From positions 170,982 to 234,981 of the forward strand of contig NZ_JAMTCO010000016.1 in assembly GCF_024171925.1 (NCBI RefSeq): a stretch of DNA of 64,000 bases. Reading direction: 5' to 3'. Positions 34,926-41,664 of the stretch are shown here, in pieces. Both the position numbers and the translations under genes were made by a program. This DNA comes from Actinokineospora diospyrosa (GTDB taxonomy: Bacteria > Actinomycetota > Actinomycetes > Mycobacteriales > Pseudonocardiaceae). The first letter of the stretch is position 1, and every line of letters begins with the position of its first letter. The notes beneath the pieces were generated by a model, which made no database searches, was not told the origin of the DNA, and saw only the letters and a list, made by a program, of their open reading frames with translations.

Positions 34926-35552
34926 GTGCCGATCCGCACCAACCGCGGCCGGGCCGCGGTCTACCGCAAGCTGTGGGGCTGGCCGCTGCGCTCGCCCCGG
35001 CACTTAGGGGTCGCGGTGTTCATCGCCGCGCTCGTGCTCACCGCGGCCGGGATCATCGTCCCCAAGGTGGTGGGCACCAAGGGGGGTAACCAGGTCACCG
35101 CGGGCGGCCAGTCGTCGGTGTCGGCCACCACGACCACCCGCCCCGGCCAGGTCCCCGACGGCGGCCTCGGCACCCAGACCACGACCAGCCCGCTGCCCAC
35201 CCGGCTCACCTCCGCCCCCAGCCCCACCACCCGGCCCAGCGCGCCGCGGGAGGCGCTCGACACCGTCACCAAGTGGGCCGAGCGCTGGGTCGACCACCCC
35301 GCGGGCATCACGACCCAGGACTGGCTGGAGCGGCTACGCCCGTTCACCACCGAGGAGTACTTCGGCGTCATGGGCAGCGTCGACCCGGCCAACATCAAGG
35401 CCACCAGGGTGACCGGCGAGGTCCGCGCCGAGGTGTCCTTCGCCAAGTCGGTCGACGCCGTCGTGCCGACCGACGACAAACCCCTGCACGTCACGGTCAT
35501 CGACACCGGGCAGGGCTGGAAGGTCGCCGAGTACAAGCAGGGGTCGGCATGA
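34926..35552 (+). CDS. VirB8/TcpC-like conjugation protein
   Basis: 208 residues, GTG 34926. One membrane helix at about 27-46 follows a basic N-terminus; a Thr/Ser/Pro-rich linker spans about 60-105; the C-terminal 100 residues (ALDTVTKWAERWVD to GQGWKVAEYKQ) look like an NTF2-like fold with alternating strands. This layout is that of VirB8/TcpC, scaffold proteins on the outer face of the membrane in type IV secretion. It starts 3 bases after the VirB6-like stop and overlaps the next gene by 4 bases. Confidence 0.75.
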   Translation: MPIRTNRGRAAVYRKLWGWPLRSPRHLGVAVFIAALVLTAAGIIVPKVVGTKGGNQVTAGGQSSVSATTTTRPGQVPDGGLGTQTTTSPLPTRLTSAPSPTTRPSAPREALDTVTKWAERWVDHPAGITTQDWLERLRPFTTEEYFGVMGSVDPANIKATRVTGEVRAEVSFAKSVDAVVPTDDKPLHVTVIDTGQGWKVAEYKQGSA

Positions 35553-36556
35553 AAACGGCCTTGATCGTCGGGTCCGTGGTGGTCGCGGTGTTCACCACCG
35601 TGATCAGCACCGGCGCGATCAACCAGGTGGTGCAGCAGGACCAGGCCGAGGAGGCCAAGGCGGCCGGGCTGGGCAACTGCAACGCCGCGCTCGGCCCGGC
35701 CAGCACCGGCCCGGCTGGCTCGGGCGCGGGGGACGCGGGCAACCTCACCGACGAGCAGCGCGGCACCGTCGCCATGATCATCGCCATCGGCAAGCAGCGC
35801 GACCTCGGCTCGCGCGCGTGGCAGATCGCGATCCAGGCGGGCATGACCGAGTCCGGACTGCGCAGCCTCGACTACGGCGACCGCGACTCCCTGGGCATCT
35901 TCCAGATGCGGCCGTCCATGGGCTGGGGCTCACCGCAAGAGGTCACCAACCCGACCTACGCCATCAACAAGTTCTACGACGTGCTGCTCAACGTCCCCAA
36001 CTGGGACACCCAGCGCCCCGGCGACTCCGCCCAGGACGTGGAGCGCTCCGGGTTCCCCGACCGGTACCACCGCTGGGAGGCCATGGCCGCCCACCTCATC
36101 GGCGAACTCGGCCACGTCGAGAACTTCACCGGCTGCGGCACCGGGTTCGGCAACCTGCTCCCCGCACCGACCGTCGCGGCGGGCTCGGCCATCCAGTTCG
36201 CGTTGGGGCAGCAGGGAAAGCCCTACCAGTGGGGCGCCACGACCAACCAGCAGAACTCCTACGACTGCTCCAGCCTGATGGTCCAGTCCTACCGCCTGGG
36301 CGGCATCAGCCTGCCGCGCACCTCGCGCGAGCAGTACTGGGCGGGCGCGCTGCTGCCCCTCGAGCAGGCACAACCGGGTGACCTGCTGTTCTGGGCCTAC
36401 GACGAGTCCAACCCGAGGACCATCCACCACGTGGCGATGTACCTGGGCGATGGCAAGATCGTGGAGGCCCAGCAGGACGGTGTCCCGGTGCACATCCGAC
36501 CGGTCTCCTGGACCGAGGGCGAGTTGATGAACCAGGCCGTGCGGCCGGGGGTCTGA
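35549..36556 (+). CDS. Cell-wall hydrolase: lysozyme-like plus NlpC/P60 domains
   Basis: 335 residues. An N-terminal anchor helix (ALIVGSVVVAVFTTVI) is followed by a lysozyme/SLT-like domain with GMTESGLRSL and DSLGIFQMRPSMGWG, and then a C-terminal NlpC/P60 peptidase with catalytic C240 (YDCSSL), H294 (HHVAMYLGDG) and the polar residue in VHIRPVSW. Two-domain enzymes of this kind cut glycan and peptide bonds to open peptidoglycan for a secretion channel, the VirB1/TcpG role. ATG overlaps the VirB8-like stop by 4 bases. All visible catalytic residues are intact. Confidence 0.88.
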   Translation: MKTALIVGSVVVAVFTTVISTGAINQVVQQDQAEEAKAAGLGNCNAALGPASTGPAGSGAGDAGNLTDEQRGTVAMIIAIGKQRDLGSRAWQIAIQAGMTESGLRSLDYGDRDSLGIFQMRPSMGWGSPQEVTNPTYAINKFYDVLLNVPNWDTQRPGDSAQDVERSGFPDRYHRWEAMAAHLIGELGHVENFTGCGTGFGNLLPAPTVAAGSAIQFALGQQGKPYQWGATTNQQNSYDCSSLMVQSYRLGGISLPRTSREQYWAGALLPLEQAQPGDLLFWAYDESNPRTIHHVAMYLGDGKIVEAQQDGVPVHIRPVSWTEGELMNQAVRPGV

Positions 36557-36565
36557 GGAGAACCG

Positions 36566-37048
36566 TTGAACATGTACCCACCCGGGCCGATCCCCCGGCA
36601 CCCAGGACCACCCGCCTCCGGCGCGCCGGTGCGCGACTTCCTCAACTCGGCCGCCCGGCCGGGGGTGAGCGAGGGCTACGTCGTGCTGCCGCGCTCGCTC
36701 GCCGAGGCCATGCCGCTGCCCTGGCAGCAGCACATGGCGCACCTGCTGCACGAGTTCCACCAGGTCTACGCCCACCTCGACTGGCCCGAGTACCGCGTCG
36801 TGCCCTCCCGCCGCGAGCGCCTGGTCGACCTGGACGAGGACCAGCTCGCCGAGGTCGGCTGCATGGTCGAGATCGACACCGAGGGCGAACTGGTCTACCG
36901 CGAGCGCAACGGCCGGCGCATCGAGCACCCGGAGCACCAAGAGGTCCTGGTCTCCTGCCTGGACCCGATCCCCAGCCAGCACCACAACGCCAACCAGGAC
37001 ACCCCACCGCGCGGTTTCCCGGTGCAGCCGTCCCCCAACTGGGGTTAG
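36566..37048 (+). CDS. Hypothetical protein of the T4SS-like operon
   Basis: 160 residues from TTG 36566, five bases after GAGGAG; ATG 36572 would remove two residues. Pro-rich first 25 residues, then a compact hydrophilic domain with SRSLAEAM-like helices and many Glu/His/Arg (LLHEFHQVYAHLDWPEYRVV, and VEIDTEGELVYRERNGRRI). No membrane helix or catalytic motif. It follows the NlpC gene by 9 bases and ends the operon, so it may be a cytosolic accessory protein. Function unknown. Confidence 0.65.
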   Translation: MNMYPPGPIPRHPGPPASGAPVRDFLNSAARPGVSEGYVVLPRSLAEAMPLPWQQHMAHLLHEFHQVYAHLDWPEYRVVPSRRERLVDLDEDQLAEVGCMVEIDTEGELVYRERNGRRIEHPEHQEVLVSCLDPIPSQHHNANQDTPPRGFPVQPSPNWG

Positions 37049-37057
37049 CTGATCGTC

Positions 37058-37258
37058 ATGGCAGACGACCCGAACCCCGATCCCGGCTGGTACTACAACA
37101 CCAAGACCAACCAGGTGGAACACGGCAACCGGTCCCGCTCGGTCGACCTGCTCGGCCCCTACCCGGACCGCGCCACCGCCGAACGCGCCCTGGACATAGC
37201 CCGCGAACGCACCGCAGCCGCCGACAAAGCCGACAAAGACTGGAACAGCGACGACTGA
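37058..37258 (+). CDS. Small actinobacterial protein (66 aa), SPOR-like sequence
   Basis: ATG 37058, 66 residues. The pattern GWYYNTKTNQVE, then LGPYPDRATAERALDIARER, is shared by a family of short actinobacterial proteins; the GPYPDRATAERAL part resembles SPOR-type sequences that bind peptidoglycan. It is charged, has no signal peptide and is followed by a terminator hairpin. It may be the last gene of the T4SS-like operon (9 bases after the previous stop) or a separate gene. Function unknown. Confidence 0.7.
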   Translation: MADDPNPDPGWYYNTKTNQVEHGNRSRSVDLLGPYPDRATAERALDIARERTAAADKADKDWNSDD

Positions 37259-37261
37259 CCC

Positions 37262-37298
37262 CCGGTGGCCCCGGCACCCCGCGCCGGGGCCCCACCGG
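37262..37298 (+). terminator. Imperfect GC-rich hairpin at the end of the T4SS-like operon
   Basis: Left arm CCGGTGGCCCCGGC (37262-37275) pairs with the right arm ending CCACCGG at 37298, with a two-base bulge. It begins 3 bases after the small gene's stop. A T-run is missing. Confidence 0.6.
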
Positions 37299-37350
37299 CC
37301 CGACCACGCGCCGCCCAGTCCGGTCGCACCCGGTCGCGTTGCCGAAGGCG

Positions 37351-37440
37351 AAATCCCTTGCCCCGCAACTCAACCTCGGCACCCGCCAAGATCATCTGAT
37401 TCAAGTGCCCCCGATATACAGCCTACGAGCGCGCACCGAC
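37351..37440. repeat. Diverged direct repeat, copy A
   Basis: AATCCCTTGCCCCGCA followed by AAGATCATCTGAT and then CCCCCGATATACAGCC. The same blocks in the same order occur at 37964-38046. Copies A and B flank the tandem repeats and inverted repeat of this intergenic island. Similarity is roughly three quarters by eye. Confidence 0.6.
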
Positions 37441-37516
37441 CGAACGGGACCAGCGATCTAGGCCTGTGCACAACAGAACGCGTTGTGGACAACTACCTGG
37501 CAGCCACCCATCCGGC

Positions 37517-37745
37517 CCTGGACACTCGGACCCGGCGGTGCCATCCCAGCCCGCCCTCGTCGGCCCTGCCAACCCAGCACCTGGACACTCGGACCTTGCG
37601 GTGCCAACTCGCCCCCCGTCAGGTCCGCCCCAACCCACCTTCCCAGCACCTGGACAGTGGGACCCTGCGGTGCCAACCCAGCTGCCGTCAGGTCCGCCCC
37701 AGCCCACCTGCTCAGCGCCTGGACAGTCGGAGTCGCTGGTGCCAG
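37517..37745. repeat. Tandem repeat, about four units of 63/69 bp
   Basis: The block CCTGGACA recurs at 37517, 37580, 37649 and 37718 (spacings 63, 69, 69), each followed by GCGGTGCCAA-like and GTCAGGTCCGCCCC-like segments. Spacings are multiples of three, so both strands stay open, but no start, ribosome-binding site or family supports a gene. The units are imperfect. The array lies between the T4SS-like operon and the M48 peptidase gene. Confidence 0.75.
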
Positions 37746-37747
37746 GT

Positions 37748-37892
37748 GCTCGATGGGGTGGACCTGTTTTGTGTGGGGGGACGGCACCCGTAGCGTTGTT
37801 CGCGCGGCAGGGCCTGCTTTTGGGCCCCTGCTTTGCGGTTCTGCGTCGGGTGTCGTAGGGGCCCCGCGCAAAACAGGTCCACCGCATCGAGC
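37748..37892. repeat. 24-bp inverted repeat around a 97-base core (MITE-like)
   Basis: Left arm 37748-37771 and right arm 37869-37892 match in inverted orientation at 23 of 24 positions (shared part GGTGGACCTGTTTTG). The core is GC-rich and non-coding with its own short inverted blocks (GGGCCTGC, GGGCCCC). The size and ends resemble a miniature inverted-repeat element; no target-site duplication was identified. Confidence 0.6.
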
Positions 37893-37963
37893 AAAGCTCG
37901 AAAATCGCGGATCAGATGCAATGCCGAAGGCGAGCCGTTTACCGGAGCCGAAGGCGGAGGCCC

Positions 37964-38046
37964 GAATCCCTTGCCCCGCATCCCCAACCCGGGCACGCGT
38001 CAAGATCAACCTGATCGAAAGCCCCCAAATACACAGCTTACCGACG
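37964..38046. repeat. Diverged direct repeat, copy B
   Basis: GAATCCCTTGCCCCGCA, then CAAGATCAACCTGAT, then CCCCCAAATACACAGC, parallel to copy A at 37351-37440. Both copies are preceded by GCCGAAGGCG, so the repeat may be slightly longer. Confidence 0.6.
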
Positions 38047-38111
38047 CACCCCGACAAAATCGGCGCCTCAGCAGCACCCTGTGGACAACTCGCCCCACTG
38101 TGGACAACCAC

Positions 38112-38156
38112 CCTGTGAACGACCAGTCCTGTGAACGACCAGTCCTGTGAACGACC
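38112..38156. repeat. 16-bp tandem repeat, 2.8 copies
   Basis: CCTGTGAACGACCAGT is repeated exactly at 38112-38127 and 38128-38143, with a 13-base partial third copy to 38156. Two DnaA-box-like TGTGGACAA sites lie just upstream (38080, 38099). Confidence 0.85.
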
Positions 38157-38203
38157 GCCCACAGAACCCACCACCCGCAGCAGCAAGCGTTCCTGAGCGA
38201 ACA

Positions 38204-38449
38204 TCAGCGCGAGCATCGGGCACAAGACCGGTCGCCACAGGATCGCGAAAGACCACGAACTCCGGGTCGGCGTCGTCGAGCGGGATGCCGAGTTGGCGCC
38301 CCCTGGACCAACACCTCCTGGGTGCTCGCCACGACGGCGACCCAGCCGCAGAAGACCATGACCGCGGCGGTTACCAGGTACGAGACCACCGCGAGGGCCC
38401 AGGCGGTTCGGGCCCGGTGACCAGGTCGGCCTCGGTCGATCGCGCGCAC
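38204..38449 (-). pseudogene. Possible small membrane protein gene with a frameshift
   Basis: From GTG 38449, 15 bases after the M48 peptidase stop, a frame gives an Arg-rich start and one good helix (ALAVVSYLVTAAVMVFCGWVA), then an Arg/Cys-rich tail ending at 38204 that looks unnatural. Shifting frame near 38300, at a GGGGG run, gives LGIPLDDADPEFVVFRDPVA, which looks like real protein. So the gene either ends in an odd tail or carries a one-base frameshift. Function unknown; it may be cotranscribed with the M48 gene. Confidence 0.4.
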
Positions 38450-38463
38450 CCCGTCAGGGTGCC

Positions 38464-39516
38464 CTAGTGCTGCTCCCGCAAGAGCGACACAACATCGCGC
38501 AGGGCAGGGGCCATCTCGTGGTCCGCGCGCCGCGCTTCCTCCACAGTGGACACAAAGGTCGGCGCCGGGTACGACCGGGCGAGCACCGCGGCGATCCGCC
38601 GCTCGGTCGGCGGGTGCGTCGAGTCCGTGCTGTCGCCTTCCGGCACGGTGATCGGGCCCAGGTCCGCCAACCACGCCCGCGCCGTCGCCCACGGGTCCGG
38701 GTCGCGGCGGACCAGCGCGGTCCGCAGTGCCCGCAGCGCCCGGTCCTCGAGGTGCGCCTTGTGCAGCAGGGAGACCACCGCCGCCGCGCCCGCCACGGTC
38801 ACCGCGAGGTGGTCGGCGTGGTACTCGGCGCGGCGCGAGGAGCTCAGCAGGAGGCGTTCCTGCAGCCGCAGCAGGCCGAGCAGCGGTAGCGACACCACGA
38901 AACCGACCGCCCGGCCCAGGGTCGCGCCGAACGCGGCCAGGCCCTGCTCGTCGTCGGTCAGGTCGCCGCGCAACGCGTGGATGGCCTCGACCAGGGCGTT
39001 CAGCGAGGGGGCGATGAGGGTGCCGCGGCTGGTGTCGCCGTTGACCCCGTGCGCCAGTTCGTGGGCCACCAGCGCGACGCGCTCCGCGGGGTCGAGCAGG
39101 TTCCACAGCGGGTAGCCGATGGTGAGGACCACGCGCCTGCGGAACCCGACCACGCGGTAGGAGGCGTTGTACTCCGGCGAGATCGCGATCCGCCAGACGC
39201 GGCGCGCGCCGAGCCGCTCGGTGACCGCGTCCACCACGGCGAACAGTGCCGGGGCCGCGGCGCGGTCGAGGGTGGTCGTGTCCGGGTGCAGCCCGCCGAG
39301 GCGGGGGCGGGCGAGCCAGACGAACCCGAGCAGGGCGGCGGCCAGCACGTAGTTGATCAGCGCGAAGCCCCGGGCGATCGCGAGCAGCCACGCCGCGGTG
39401 AGCAGCAGCCCGGCCAGCAGCAGGTAGACCAGGACCGCGACCGCCGCGGCGGCGCGGGTGGCGGCGTTCGCGCCTGGTCTGGCGGTGACGTCGTCGGCCA
39501 GTGATCTTGTGGGCAC
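38464..39516 (-). CDS. M48 family (HtpX/Ste24-like) membrane metallopeptidase
   Basis: 350 residues, GTG 39516. Two N-terminal membrane helices (about 24-48 and 50-68), then the zinc motif HELAH (H152, E153, H156) and the third ligand E231 in EYHAD, with a hydrophobic segment around 200-217. This is the M48 architecture: a membrane-embedded protease that removes damaged or misfolded membrane proteins. The C-terminal part holds THPPTERRIAAVL, also typical of the family. It is divergent from panB, with about 145 bases between starts. Confidence 0.9.
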   Translation of the reverse strand: MPTRSLADDVTARPGANAATRAAAAVAVLVYLLLAGLLLTAAWLLAIARGFALINYVLAAALLGFVWLARPRLGGLHPDTTTLDRAAAPALFAVVDAVTERLGARRVWRIAISPEYNASYRVVGFRRRVVLTIGYPLWNLLDPAERVALVAHELAHGVNGDTSRGTLIAPSLNALVEAIHALRGDLTDDEQGLAAFGATLGRAVGFVVSLPLLGLLRLQERLLLSSSRRAEYHADHLAVTVAGAAAVVSLLHKAHLEDRALRALRTALVRRDPDPWATARAWLADLGPITVPEGDSTDSTHPPTERRIAAVLARSYPAPTFVSTVEEARRADHEMAPALRDVVSLLREQH

Positions 39517-39662
39517 AGGAGAATGGTGTCACCTCCCTGTGAGGTCTGTCCCACGGTCTCGCCTGCCGCCGCGACCGGTGCGACGCTGGGTCGGGTAAGC
39601 ACCCCGCCACTACCCGGGGACCCGCGACGACGCGGGCCTCGAGGGAAGGACGGTCGACAGCG

Positions 39663-40523
39663 ATGCCAACCGAGCCCAATCCGGAAGTCGCCGCCCCTTA
39701 CGGCACGGGAACCGCCCGTAAGCCGGTCAAGCGCGTGCGCGTCCACCACCTCCAGGAGCTCAAGGACCGCGGCGAGCCGTGGCCGATGCTCACCACCTAC
39801 GACATGTACACCGCCGAGCTGTTCGACGAGGCGGGCATCCCGGTCCTGCTCGTGGGCGACTCCGCGGCCAACAACGTCTTCGGCTACGAGACGTCCCTGC
39901 CGGTCACCGTCGACGAGCTGCTGCCGCTGGTCCGCGCGGTCACCGGCGCCGCGAGCCGCGCCCTAGTCGTGGCCGACCTGCCGTTCGGGTCCTACCAGGT
40001 GTCGGTCGAGCAGGCCGTCAGCACGGCGGTGCGGTTCATGAAGGAGGGCCGCGCGCACGCGGTGAAGCTGGAGGGTGGGCGCGCGTTCGCCCCGCACGTC
40101 CAGGCGATCACCAACGCGGGCATCCCGGTCATGGGCCACATCGGGTTCACCCCGCAGAGTGAGCACAACCTCGGCGGTTACCGGGTGCAGGGTCGCGGCG
40201 AGACCGGCGACGGGATCGTGGCCGACGCGCTGGCGCTGGAGGCGGCAGGCGCGTTCGCGGTGGTCATGGAGATGGTGCCCGCCGAGGTCGCCAAGCGGGT
40301 CACCCACGAGCTGCGGGTCCCGACCGTCGGTATCGGCGCCGGACCCGACTGCGACGGCCAGGTGCTGGTCTGGCAGGACATGGCCGGGCTGCGCCGGGCC
40401 AAGGCGCCCCGGTTCGTGAAGCGCTACGCCAACATCGCCGACACGCTGCTCGACGCGGCGAAGGCGTTCGCCGATGACGTGCGCGGCAAGGACTTCCCCG
40501 CACCGGAACACGCTTTCCACTGA
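39663..40523 (+). CDS. panB: 3-methyl-2-oxobutanoate hydroxymethyltransferase PanB
   Basis: 286 residues from ATG 39663 (GAGGGAAGGA upstream). Family blocks: [26 protein letters not shown] in pieces ([20 protein letters not shown]), [28 protein letters not shown] and [14 protein letters not shown]. It adds a hydroxymethyl group from methylene-tetrahydrofolate to ketoisovalerate, the first step to pantothenate and coenzyme A. It has an N-terminal extension common in actinobacteria. panC and panD are not here. Two hairpins after the stop mark the end of the transcript. Confidence 0.95.
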   Translation: MPTEPNPEVAAPYGTGTARKPVKRVRVHHLQELKDRGEPWPMLTTYDMYTAELFDEAGIPVLLVGDSAANNVFGYETSLPVTVDELLPLVRAVTGAASRALVVADLPFGSYQVSVEQAVSTAVRFMKEGRAHAVKLEGGRAFAPHVQAITNAGIPVMGHIGFTPQSEHNLGGYRVQGRGETGDGIVADALALEAAGAFAVVMEMVPAEVAKRVTHELRVPTVGIGAGPDCDGQVLVWQDMAGLRRAKAPRFVKRYANIADTLLDAAKAFADDVRGKDFPAPEHAFH

Positions 40524-40532
40524 GGTCGGCCG

Positions 40533-40587
40533 CCCCGCACGGTCCGCCGTGCGGGGTCCCCCCGCGGTGCGGCGCCCGCCGCACCGC
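40533..40587 (+). terminator. Tandem hairpin terminator after panB
   Basis: Two perfect 10-bp hairpins in a row: CCCCGCACGG-TCCG-CCGTGCGGGG (40533-40556) and GCGGTGCGGC-GCCC-GCCGCACCGC (40564-40587). They begin 9 bases after the panB stop. No T-tract. Confidence 0.75.
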
Positions 40588-40605
40588 GCCGGGCTCTAGG
40601 GCAGC

Positions 40606-41562
40606 ATGGGTCACATGGTGCCCTTGTACCCGCCGATCGAGCCGCACGAGCGGGGCCTGCTCGACGTCGGCGATGGCCAGCGGGTCTATTGGGAGGTCAG
40701 CGGGAACCCGGGCGGCAAGCCCGTCGTCGTCCTGCACGGTGGGCCGGGCGCGGGGACGAACCCGGTGCAGCGCAGGCACTTCGACCCGTCCGCGTACCGG
40801 ATCGTGCTGGTCGACCAGCGGGGCGCGGGCCTGAGCCTGCCGCACGTCGGTGACCCGGCCGCGAGCCTGGCCACCAACACCACCTGGCACCTGGTCGCCG
40901 ACCTGGAGCGCCTGCGCGAGCACCTGCGGGTCGACCGCTGGCAGGTGTTCGGCGGATCGTGGGGCGCCACGCTCGCCCTCGCCTACGCCCAGCGCCACCC
41001 CGACCGGGTCACGGAGATCATCCTGCGCGGCGTCTTCCTGCTGCGCCGGGCGGAACTGGACTGGCTCTACCGCGGTGGCGCGGGCTCGGTCTTCCCCGAG
41101 GCATGGGCGGACTTCTTGCGCCTAGTGCCCGCCGGTCGTGATCCGCTCGGCGTCTACCAAGAGCTGATCGCCAGCCCAGACCCCGCGGTCCGTGCTGACG
41201 CTGCCGCGGCGTGGAGCAACTGGGAAGGGGCGACGGTGTCTCTAGTGCCCAGCCCGGCTCTAGTCGCCCAGTACGCGGATCCGGTGTTCGCGGTTCCCTT
41301 CACCCGCCTGGCCCTGCACTACTTCGCCCACGACGGCTGGCTCGACGAGGACCAACTCCTGCGAGACGCCTACCTGCTCGCCGGTATCCCCGGCAGGGTC
41401 ATCCAGGGTCGCTACGACATGGTGTGCCCGCCTGCCGCCGCATGGCACCTAACCCAGGCTTGGTCCACCGCGAAGCTGATGATCCTGCCTCAGGCGGGCC
41501 ACTCCACCGGTGACCCCGGCGTCCTCGAAGCCCTCCGCTCGGCGACCGACGAGTTCCGCTGA
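40606..41562 (+). CDS. pip: Prolyl aminopeptidase (S33 alpha/beta hydrolase)
   Basis: 318 residues; ATG 40606 or 40615. Oxyanion motif HGGPGAG (44-50), nucleophile S118 in GGSWGATLAL, catalytic Asp in GRYDMVCP and His in QAGHS complete the triad. PPIEPHERGLLDVGDG at the start is typical of proline iminopeptidases, which remove N-terminal proline from peptides in the cytoplasm. The usual DQRGCGRS motif reads DQRGAGLS here, a mild variation. It stands alone between the panB terminator and nadE. Confidence 0.93.
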   Translation: MGHMVPLYPPIEPHERGLLDVGDGQRVYWEVSGNPGGKPVVVLHGGPGAGTNPVQRRHFDPSAYRIVLVDQRGAGLSLPHVGDPAASLATNTTWHLVADLERLREHLRVDRWQVFGGSWGATLALAYAQRHPDRVTEIILRGVFLLRRAELDWLYRGGAGSVFPEAWADFLRLVPAGRDPLGVYQELIASPDPAVRADAAAAWSNWEGATVSLVPSPALVAQYADPVFAVPFTRLALHYFAHDGWLDEDQLLRDAYLLAGIPGRVIQGRYDMVCPPAAAWHLTQAWSTAKLMILPQAGHSTGDPGVLEALRSATDEFR

Positions 41563-41624
41563 TTCGGTCATGAAGCCCTGGTCCGGCCGTCAGGACCTAT
41601 GGTGTTCCTCACCCACGGCCCGTA

Positions 41625-41645
41625 TTTTCGCCTCTGAGGCGAAAA
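41625..41645. promoter_or_regulatory. Perfect palindrome directly upstream of nadE
   Basis: Arms TTTTCGCCTC and GAGGCGAAAA around a single central T. It ends 7 bases before the nadE ribosome-binding site GGAGG (41652-41656). Perfect symmetry over 21 positions, with AT-rich ends in a GC-rich genome, fits a dimeric repressor operator (perhaps an NAD-biosynthesis regulator). It could also act as a hairpin in the leader; the regulator is unknown. Confidence 0.55.
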
Positions 41646-41664
41646 CATGGTGGAGGATGAGGAC

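Noticed and set aside
29043..37258. Integrative conjugative element
   Set aside because: No relaxase, coupling protein, integrase, excisionase or attachment repeats; neighbours are stable housekeeping loci.
37517..37745. CRISPR array
   Set aside because: Units are imperfect, contiguous and 63-69 bp with no unique spacers, and no cas genes are present.
37423..38225. Apparent proteins in the repeat island
   Set aside because: They arise from tandem repeats and the inverted repeat; no start with ribosome-binding site, no family, and all frames stay open because the period is a multiple of three.
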